DNA of 64,000 bases from Vulcaniibacterium gelatinicum. Lineage in GTDB: Bacteria; Pseudomonadota; Gammaproteobacteria; Xanthomonadales; Xanthomonadaceae. The notes below the pieces were generated by a model, which saw nothing but the letters and a program-made list of their open reading frames with translations, was not told the DNA's origin and did not search any database. This document shows positions 57,793-64,000 of the stretch, piece after piece. A program made the position numbers and the translations under genes. Each line of letters starts with the position of its first letter. The first letter of the stretch is position 1. Where the stretch lies: positions 62,001 through 126,000 of the forward strand of contig NZ_VNKO01000004.1 in assembly GCF_008033445.1 (NCBI RefSeq), read 5' to 3'.

Positions 57793-59913
57793 TCAGGTCC
57801 ACAACCTGACCAGCACCGCGAGCAGCGCGATCAGGCCCAGGATCATGGCGAAGGCGTAGTGGTACAGGTGCCCGGTCTGGATCCGGCGCACGATGCCGGC
57901 GACGAAATCCACCACCCGGGCGCTGCCGTTGACGACCACGCCGTCGATCAGGCGGCTGTCGGTCCAGCGCGAGAGCTTGCCCAGCACCAGGCCGGCGCCG
58001 GCGAAGCCGCCGATCCACAGGTCGTCGAAGCCGTACTTGTTCTGCAGCACGCGCACCGGCCAGGCGAGCGCGCGCGCGGCCTTGGCCGGCAGCTCCGGCT
58101 TCCACAGGTACATCACCGTGGCCAGGGCGAAGCCGGCCAGCGCCAGCCAGAACGCCGGCGCCTGGAAGCCGTGCAGCGCGAACGCCACCGGGCCGTGGAA
58201 CTCCTTGGCCAGCTCGGCGATGGTGTCGTGCTGCGGCAGCACCTCGATCGCGCCGAGGAAGAACGGCAGCACCTTCTCGTGCCCGAGCACGTCGGTGCCG
58301 AACAGCATCGGCCCGACGGTGAGGAAGCCGACCGCCACGGACGGGATCGCCAGCAGGATCAGCGGCAGCGTCACCACCCACGGCGACTCGTGCGGCACGT
58401 GCGCATGGCCGTGGCCGTGGTCGTCGGCCGCCTCGTGCTCGTGCGCGAGCGCCTGCTCGTGCTCGGACGAGTCGGCCTCGGGCATCACGTAGTCGGCTTC
58501 GTGCTTCTCGTGGAAGCGCTCCTTGCCGTGGAAGGTCAGGTACAGCAGGCGGAAGCTGTAGAAGGAGGTCACGAACGCGCCCAGCAGCACCGCCCAGTAG
58601 CCGTAGACCGCGACCCAGTTGTCGGCCTGGTGCGCGTGGTGCGCGGCGGCCTCGATGATCGTGTCCTTGGAGTAGAAGCCGCTCAGGAACGGCGTGCCCA
58701 CCAGCGCCAGGGTGCCGACCAGGCAGGTGATGTAGGTGATCGGCATGTACTTGCGCAGGCCGCCCATGTAGCGCATGTCCTGCTCGTGGTGCATGCCGAT
58801 GATCACCGACCCCGCCGACAGGAACAGCAGCGCCTTGAAGAAGGCGTGGGTCATCAGGTGGTACACCGCCGCCGAGTACGCCGACACGCCCAGGGCCACG
58901 GTCATGTAGCCGAGCTGGGACAGGGTCGAGTACGCCACCACCCGCTTGATGTCGTTCTGGACGATGCCGATCAGGCCGGTGAAGAACGCGGTGGTGGCGC
59001 CGGTGAACAGGACGAAGTTCAGCGCGGTCTCGCTCAGCTCGAACAGCGGCGACATGCGCGCGACCATGAAGATGCCGGCGGTCACCATCGTCGCGGCGTG
59101 GATCAGCGCCGAGATCGGGGTCGGGCCTTCCATCGAATCCGGCAGCCACACGTGCAGCGGCACCTGCGCCGACTTGCCCATCGCGCCGATGAACAGGCAC
59201 ACGCAGATCAGCGTCGCCACCTGCCAGGTCTGGCCGGGGACGATGCTGACCACCGCGTCGTTCAGCACCGGCGCGGCGTTGGCGAACACGGTGGCGTAGT
59301 CGAGGGTGCCGAACCAGTACAGCACCGCCGCGATGCCGAGCAGGAAGCCGAAGTCGCCGACGCGGTTGACCAGGAACGCCTTGAGGTTGGCGAAGATCGC
59401 GCTCGGGCGCTTGTACCAGAAGCCGATCAGCAGGTACGAAACCAGGCCCACCGCCTCCCAGCCGAAGAACAGCTGCATGAAGTTGTTGCTCATGACCAGC
59501 ATGAGCATGGAGAAGGTGAACAGCGAGATGTAGCTGAAGAAGCGCTGGTAGCCCGGGTCGTCGTGCATGTAGCCGATCGTGTAGACATGCACGAGCAGCG
59601 ACACGAACGTGACCACGACCATCATCATCGCGGTCAGCTTGTCCACCATGAAGCCGACGTGGGCCTGCAGCCCGCCGACCTGGAACCAGGTGTACACGTT
59701 CTCGTTGAACGGCGGCGCGCCCTGCCCGACCAGCTGCCACAGCACGTACACCGACAGCGCGCAGCTCGTCGCCACGCCGGCGATGGTCACCGTGTGCGCG
59801 CCGGCGCGGCCGATGCGGCGGCCGAACAGGCCGGCCACGATCGCGCCGAGCAGCGGCGCCAGCACCACCCAGATCAGGACGGTCTTTGAGATTGCGTGTT
59901 CGACGCCCGGCAT
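57793..59913 (-). CDS. nuoL: NADH-quinone oxidoreductase subunit L
   Basis: Largest antiporter-like subunit of complex I with the long lateral helix HL, 706 aa. The antiporter core GAMGKSAQVPLHVWLPDSMEGPTPISALIHAATMVTAGIFM and STLSQLGYMTVALGVSAYSAA are typical. A His-rich segment (EHEQALAHEHEAADDHGHGHAH, about 480-500) interrupts a cytosolic/periplasmic loop before the C-terminal helices; such His tracts occur in some NuoL but here it is notably dense. ATG start at 59913. Confidence 0.96.
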   Translation of the reverse strand: MPGVEHAISKTVLIWVVLAPLLGAIVAGLFGRRIGRAGAHTVTIAGVATSCALSVYVLWQLVGQGAPPFNENVYTWFQVGGLQAHVGFMVDKLTAMMMVVVTFVSLLVHVYTIGYMHDDPGYQRFFSYISLFTFSMLMLVMSNNFMQLFFGWEAVGLVSYLLIGFWYKRPSAIFANLKAFLVNRVGDFGFLLGIAAVLYWFGTLDYATVFANAAPVLNDAVVSIVPGQTWQVATLICVCLFIGAMGKSAQVPLHVWLPDSMEGPTPISALIHAATMVTAGIFMVARMSPLFELSETALNFVLFTGATTAFFTGLIGIVQNDIKRVVAYSTLSQLGYMTVALGVSAYSAAVYHLMTHAFFKALLFLSAGSVIIGMHHEQDMRYMGGLRKYMPITYITCLVGTLALVGTPFLSGFYSKDTIIEAAAHHAHQADNWVAVYGYWAVLLGAFVTSFYSFRLLYLTFHGKERFHEKHEADYVMPEADSSEHEQALAHEHEAADDHGHGHAHVPHESPWVVTLPLILLAIPSVAVGFLTVGPMLFGTDVLGHEKVLPFFLGAIEVLPQHDTIAELAKEFHGPVAFALHGFQAPAFWLALAGFALATVMYLWKPELPAKAARALAWPVRVLQNKYGFDDLWIGGFAGAGLVLGKLSRWTDSRLIDGVVVNGSARVVDFVAGIVRRIQTGHLYHYAFAMILGLIALLAVLVRLWT

Positions 59914-59917
59914 CGGC

Positions 59918-60232
59918 TCAACCCTTCAGCGTGTCGATTTCGGCGACGTTGATCGTGCGCCGGTTGCGGAACAGCGTGACCAGGATCGCCAGCCCGATCG
60001 CGGCCTCGGCCGCGGCCACGGTCAGGATGAAGAACACGAACACCTGGCCGGCGGCGTCGCCGAACTGGCGCGAGAACGCGACGAAATTGATGTTCACCGC
60101 CAGCAGCATCAGCTCCAGCGACATCAGCAGCACGATCACGTTCTTGCGGTTGAGGAACAGGCCGGCGACGCTGATGCAGAACAGCGCGGCGCCGAGCGCC
60201 AGGTAATGGCCCAGGGCGAGCTGTCCGATCAC
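59918..60232 (-). CDS. nuoK: NADH-quinone oxidoreductase subunit K
   Basis: 104-aa, three-helix membrane subunit of complex [28 protein letters not shown] holds the conserved glutamate in the second helix, and [22 protein letters not shown] the second. GTG start at 60232 overlaps the nuoJ stop (GTGA). Four nt before nuoL. Confidence 0.95.
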   Translation of the reverse strand: MIGQLALGHYLALGAALFCISVAGLFLNRKNVIVLLMSLELMLLAVNINFVAFSRQFGDAAGQVFVFFILTVAAAEAAIGLAILVTLFRNRRTINVAEIDTLKG

Positions 60233-60879
60233 GGGCGCACCTCCTCGTTGGCGGTTTCCGTCTGCGGCGCGGCCGGGGCCGGGCGCTCGGCCGGCATGGA
60301 CACCATGCGCAGGCGGTCCTGCGCGCGCACCCGGCTCTGCGCGGACGGATCCTGGTGCTTGACGCCCACGCGCCGGCGCAAGGTCAGCATCACCGCCGCG
60401 ACCACGGCCACGGTCAGGATCACCGCGGCCACCTCGAACGGCAGCAGGAAGTCGGTGAACAGCGCGCGCGCCAGCCACACGGTGTTGGGCACCTCGGCGC
60501 CGGCGGCGGCGTTGGCCGGGAACCCGGTCTGCACGTGGGCGCCGATCCCGATCAGGGTCAGGATCTCGGCCAGCATCACCACCGCCACCAGCAAGCCGAG
60601 CGGCAGGTAGCGCACGAAGCCCTCGCGCAGCGGGGCCACGTCAATGTCCAGCATCATGACCACGAACAGGAACAGCACCATCACCGCGCCCACGTACACC
60701 AGCACCAGGGCGATGCCGAGGAACTCGGCGCCGGCCAGGATCCAGGTGCAGGCCACGGAGAAGAAGGTCAGCACCAGCAGCAGGACGGCGTACACCGGGT
60801 TGCGGATGCTGATCACGCCGATCGCCGAGGCCACGGCCACGGCGGAGAAGGCGTAGAAGGCGAGCAAGGCGAAATCCAT
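60229..60879 (-). CDS. nuoJ: NADH-quinone oxidoreductase subunit J
   Basis: 216-aa membrane subunit with five helices. The third helix region [28 protein letters not shown] carries the pi-bulge-type conserved sequence of NuoJ. The C-terminal tail is longer than in E. coli (184 aa) and rich in charged residues and Ala/Pro. Start ATG 60879; the end overlaps nuoK. Confidence 0.94.
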   Translation of the reverse strand: MDFALLAFYAFSAVAVASAIGVISIRNPVYAVLLLVLTFFSVACTWILAGAEFLGIALVLVYVGAVMVLFLFVVMMLDIDVAPLREGFVRYLPLGLLVAVVMLAEILTLIGIGAHVQTGFPANAAAGAEVPNTVWLARALFTDFLLPFEVAAVILTVAVVAAVMLTLRRRVGVKHQDPSAQSRVRAQDRLRMVSMPAERPAPAAPQTETANEEVRP

Positions 60880-60889
60880 GGAGCCCCCG

Positions 60890-61378
60890 TCAGCGGTACG
60901 GCGCGTCCGCCGCGCGGCGCGCGGCGATCTCGGCCTCGAAGCGGTCGCCGATCGCCAGCAGCTGCTGCTTGGTGACGATGTTCTGGCCGCGGCGGTCGAA
61001 GTGGTACTCGTGGATGTGCGTCTCCACGATCGAGTCCACGGGGCACGACTCCTCGCAGAACCCGCAGAAGATGCACTTGAACAGGTCGATGTCGTAGCGC
61101 GTGGTGCGGCGGGTGCCGTCCGCGCGCGGCGCCGAGTCGATGGTGATCGCCAGCGCCGGGCACACCGCCTCGCACAGCTTGCAGGCGATGCAGCGCTCCT
61201 CCCCGTTCGGGTAGCGGCGCAGCGCGTGCAGGCCGCGGAAGCGCGGCGACTGCGGGAACTTCTCCATCGGGTACATCAGGGTGTACTTCGGCCGGAACAG
61301 GTACTTCAGCGTGAGCCAAAGTCCCTGCGCGAGCTCGAGCAGCAGCAGGCTCTTGAAGTAGGCGACGATGCGGCTCAT
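60890..61378 (-). CDS. nuoI: NADH-quinone oxidoreductase subunit I
   Basis: 162-aa peripheral subunit with two [4Fe-4S] clusters (N6a and N6b) next to quinone. The two 4-Cys motifs are [16 protein letters not shown] and [16 protein letters not shown]. The N-terminal amphipathic helices ([20 protein letters not shown]) sit on the membrane. Start ATG at 61378, seven nt after nuoH. Confidence 0.97.
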   Translation of the reverse strand: MSRIVAYFKSLLLLELAQGLWLTLKYLFRPKYTLMYPMEKFPQSPRFRGLHALRRYPNGEERCIACKLCEAVCPALAITIDSAPRADGTRRTTRYDIDLFKCIFCGFCEESCPVDSIVETHIHEYHFDRRGQNIVTKQQLLAIGDRFEAEIAARRAADAPYR

Positions 61379-61385
61379 GTCGGAC

Positions 61386-62438
61386 TCACTGCCCCGGCGT
61401 GAACACGTTGAAGTACGCCAGCAGCGCGGCGACGCAGATCCAGGCCAGGGTGATCGGGATGAACACCTTCCAGCCCAGGCGCATGATCTGGTCGTAGCGG
61501 TAGCGCGGGAACGAAGCGCGGAACCAGATGAAGGCGCTGGCGAAGAAGAACACCTTTGCGAACAGCCACCACCAGCCGTCCGCCGACAGCAGCGGGATGC
61601 CCCAGCCGTGGAACGGGCTCAGCCAGCCGCCGAGGAAGAAGATCGAGGTCAGGAAGCTGACCAGGATCATGTTCGCGTACTCGGCCAGGAAGAACAGCGC
61701 GAACTGCGAGCCGGAGTACTCGACCATGTGGCCGGCCACGATCTCCGACTCGCCCTCGACCACGTCGAACGGGGCGCGGTTGGTCTCGGCCACGCCGGAG
61801 ATGAAATAGACCACGAACAGCGGCAGCAGCGGCCACATGAACCATTCGGTGAAGCCGCCGTCGCCGGACTGCGCCATCACGATCTCGGTCAGGTTCAGGC
61901 TGCCGGCCGCGATCAGCACGCCGACCAGGGCGAAGCCCATCGCGATCTCGTAGCTCACCACCTGCGCCGCGGCACGGATCGCGCCGAGGAAGGCGTACTT
62001 GGAGTTCGAGGCCCAGCCGGCAAGCACGATGCCGTACACGCCCATCGAGGTCATCGCCAGCAGGTACAGCAGGCCGGCATTGGCGTTGGACAGCGCCACC
62101 TTGGCGTCGAACGGCACCACTGCCCAGGCGGCGAACGCCGGCGCCAGCGCCAGCAGCGGCGCGATGCGGTACAGGAACGGGTGCGCCACGGTCGGCTGCA
62201 CCACTTCCTTGAACAGCAGCTTGAACACGTCGGCGAAGGCCTGCAGCACGCCGCGGCCGACGTACATCGGCCCGTGGCGCACGTGCATCCAGCCGATCAG
62301 CTTGCGCTCCCACACCACGTAGAAGGCGACCGCCAGGATCACCGGCACGGCCACGGCCAGGATCTTGAGCACGATCCAGGCGATCACGCCGGCGGGACCG
62401 AACGAGAGCAGCCAGTCGCGGAACGGGTCGAAGATCAT
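61386..62438 (-). CDS. nuoH: NADH-quinone oxidoreductase subunit H
   Basis: 350-aa membrane subunit of complex I that lines the quinone chamber, eight or nine helices. Conserved loops: [39 protein letters not shown] and [19 protein letters not shown]. The start ATG 62438 overlaps the nuoG stop codon (ATGA). Confidence 0.96.
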   Translation of the reverse strand: MIFDPFRDWLLSFGPAGVIAWIVLKILAVAVPVILAVAFYVVWERKLIGWMHVRHGPMYVGRGVLQAFADVFKLLFKEVVQPTVAHPFLYRIAPLLALAPAFAAWAVVPFDAKVALSNANAGLLYLLAMTSMGVYGIVLAGWASNSKYAFLGAIRAAAQVVSYEIAMGFALVGVLIAAGSLNLTEIVMAQSGDGGFTEWFMWPLLPLFVVYFISGVAETNRAPFDVVEGESEIVAGHMVEYSGSQFALFFLAEYANMILVSFLTSIFFLGGWLSPFHGWGIPLLSADGWWWLFAKVFFFASAFIWFRASFPRYRYDQIMRLGWKVFIPITLAWICVAALLAYFNVFTPGQ

Positions 62439-64000
62439 GCCGGGCGTACCTCCAGGTGGCCGGCCGGCAGCGGCGCGGTGGCGCCGTAGCCGGATTCGAT
62501 CCAGACGCAGCCGGCCGCGACCTTGTCGCTGACCTCGACCGGCAGCGCGGCCGTGCCCGCCGCATTGGCCGCCTTCGCCATCGCCCCGGCGCGCAGGCCG
62601 AGGCGCGCGGCGTCGTCCGGATGCAGCACCAGGCGCGGGCCGACGGTGAGCGGATGGGCCTGCAGCGCGGCGGCGCGGCGCACCACGGCGTCGCTGCGGT
62701 AGATCGCCTGCGAGGCGGCGACCTCCAGGCCGGCGCCGGCGGCAGCCGGGGCGGCCGAGGCCGCCACGCGCACCATGCGCTCGGCGAGCGCGGCGCGCGC
62801 GCCGTCGAAGTCGGCGAAGTCGAAGCCCGGCAGGCCGAGCTCGGCGCCGAGCGCGCGCAGCACGCGCCAGCCGGCGCGAGCCTCGCCGGGGAGCTTGCCG
62901 CCGGCGACCGCGGCCTGGGTGCGGCCGTCGAGATTGGTCAGGCTGCCATCCACCTCGGGCAGCAGGCCGATCGGCAGGATCACGTCGGCCACGCGCCGGG
63001 TCGAGTCGCAGGCGTAGTGACTGAACGCCACCACCTGCGCCTGGCCCAGGGCCTGCATCGCCAGCGCCGCGTCGCCGAAATCGAGCCCGGGCTCGATGCC
63101 GTACAGCAGGTAGGCGCCGCGCGGCTGGGCCAGCATCGCGCGTGCGTCGCGCGCGGCCGGCAGCACGCCCTGGCGGGCCAGGCCGACCGCATTGGCGCCC
63201 TGCGGGATGCGGCACAGCGCAGCGCCGGTGCGGGCGGCGAAGGCGCGCGCGGCGGCGCGGATCGCGGCGGCGTGCGGGCCGTTCTCGGCCACCCCGCCCA
63301 CGATCAGCACCGCGCGGGTGGCGCCGGCCAGGTCCACCGAGGCCAGCGCCTCGGCCAGCCGCGACGGCGGCACGATCCGCTTCGACGCGACGTCGAAGGC
63401 GAACTCGAAGTCCACCGGATTGACCACATGCACCCGGGCGCCGCGGCGGAACGCCTTGCGCACGCGCTGGTGCAGCAGCGGCACTTCGTGGCGCAGGTTG
63501 GAACCGACGATCACGATCGCGTCGGCCTGCTCGACCGCGGCCACCGGCACCGCGAACGGCTCGGCCACGGCGGCGTCGGACAGGTCGAGCTGGGAAATGC
63601 GGTGGTCGAGGTTGCCGCAGCCCAGGCCCTCGGCCAGGCGCGCCAGCAGCGCGCCCTCCTCGTTGGTGGCGGCCGGGTGCACCAGCACGCCGAGGGCGTC
63701 GCCGGCGTGGTCGCGCAGGATCTTGGCGGCCTTGGCCAGCGCCTCCTCCCAGCTCGCCTCGCGCCACTGGCCGTCCTCGCGCACCATCGGCCGCTGCGCG
63801 CGGTCCTCGGCGTACAGGCCCTGGTGCGAGTAGCGGTCGCGGTCGGACAGCCAGCACTCGTTGACGTCCTCGTTGTCGCGCGGGACGGTGCGCAGCACCT
63901 CGCCGCGGCGGACGTGCAGGAACAGGTTCGAGCCCAGCGCGTCGTGGTAGCCCAGCGACTCGCGCGCGATCAGCTCCCACGGCCGCGCGCGGAACTGGAA
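62435..64000 (-). CDS. nuoG: NADH-quinone oxidoreductase subunit G, C-terminal part (5' end outside window)
   Basis: The last 521 residues of the molybdopterin-like subunit NuoG, which carries iron-sulfur clusters in its missing N-terminal half. The frame continues to the right edge (begins [25 protein letters not shown]). Visible parts are [31 protein letters not shown], typical of the N-terminal half of the molybdopterin-oxidoreductase-like domain, followed by several Rossmann-like stretches. An Asp/Glu- and Ala-rich C-terminal part ends in LEVRPA. Confidence 0.94.
   Translation of the reverse strand, partial: FQFRARPWELIARESLGYHDALGSNLFLHVRRGEVLRTVPRDNEDVNECWLSDRDRYSHQGLYAEDRAQRPMVREDGQWREASWEEALAKAAKILRDHAGDALGVLVHPAATNEEGALLARLAEGLGCGNLDHRISQLDLSDAAVAEPFAVPVAAVEQADAIVIVGSNLRHEVPLLHQRVRKAFRRGARVHVVNPVDFEFAFDVASKRIVPPSRLAEALASVDLAGATRAVLIVGGVAENGPHAAAIRAAARAFAARTGAALCRIPQGANAVGLARQGVLPAARDARAMLAQPRGAYLLYGIEPGLDFGDAALAMQALGQAQVVAFSHYACDSTRRVADVILPIGLLPEVDGSLTNLDGRTQAAVAGGKLPGEARAGWRVLRALGAELGLPGFDFADFDGARAALAERMVRVAASAAPAAAGAGLEVAASQAIYRSDAVVRRAAALQAHPLTVGPRLVLHPDDAARLGLRAGAMAKAANAAGTAALPVEVSDKVAAGCVWIESGYGATAPLPAGHLEVRPA

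Overview
The window is a GC-rich (about 70%) stretch of chromosome from a gammaproteobacterium, most likely family Xanthomonadaceae/Lysobacteraceae (Lysobacter or Luteimonas type). The evidence is zipA and epmA (gammaproteobacterial genes), the order nuo - tRNA-fMet - rimP - nusA - infB - rbfA - truB - rpsO - pnp, a class III PHA synthase (phaC-phaE), a MetX-like acyltransferase of the xanthomonad type, and REP-like intergenic palindromes. No phage, insertion sequence, rRNA or CRISPR array is present. Most of the sequence is tightly packed core genome, with many ATGA or GTGA start/stop overlaps.

Layout. 1-10.5 kb, minus strand: yciI-bolA, then smc-zipA-ligA, epmA, mtnA and the 5' part of gyrA (chromosome organisation, division, replication). 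10.9-14.3 kb, plus: scpA-scpB-rluB, ending at a clear terminator. 14.5-25.4 kb, plus: a TldD/TldE-like protease pair, a DUF4159 protein and a MoxR-DUF58-BatA-like-DUF4175-membrane protein series, which looks like one long, poorly characterised envelope operon. 25.4-29.7 kb, minus: slipin-NfeD, then an omega-amidase and a methionine/glutamine-type aminotransferase. 29.8-38.2 kb, plus: DUF3293 and a complete cytochrome c maturation set ccmABCDEFGHI, with a serine/homoserine acyltransferase gene coupled to its end. 38.3-39.6 kb: cysteine dioxygenase, a DUF2214 membrane protein and tRNA-Leu(CAA).

39.6-40.7 kb is the one accessory patch. A segment of about 1 kb behind tRNA-Leu is bounded by two imperfect 53-bp direct repeats. 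It carries a 97-aa orphan ORF, an N-terminally truncated Txe/YoeB toxin fused into a degenerate integron attC-like stem-loop, and a 58-aa membrane-like ORF. I read it as a decayed, possibly cassette-derived insertion.

40.8-43.4 kb, minus: phaE-phaC plus a small HEXXH/EXXXD protein. 43.5-45.6 kb, plus: pirin and dinB. 45.6-54.7 kb, minus: the translation and RNA operon from initiator tRNA through rimP, nusA, infB, rbfA, truB, rpsO and pnp. 54.8-64 kb, minus: nuoG (partial) to nuoN of respiratory complex I, which runs towards the tRNA-fMet gene.

Regulatory signals recognised from sequence include ten -10/-35 promoter candidates, two of which place the start codon at or next to the transcription start (cysteine dioxygenase, dinB), six intrinsic terminators, and an AT-rich fold-back element between ligA and epmA. 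All functional statements are read from sequence by eye; no database search was run.
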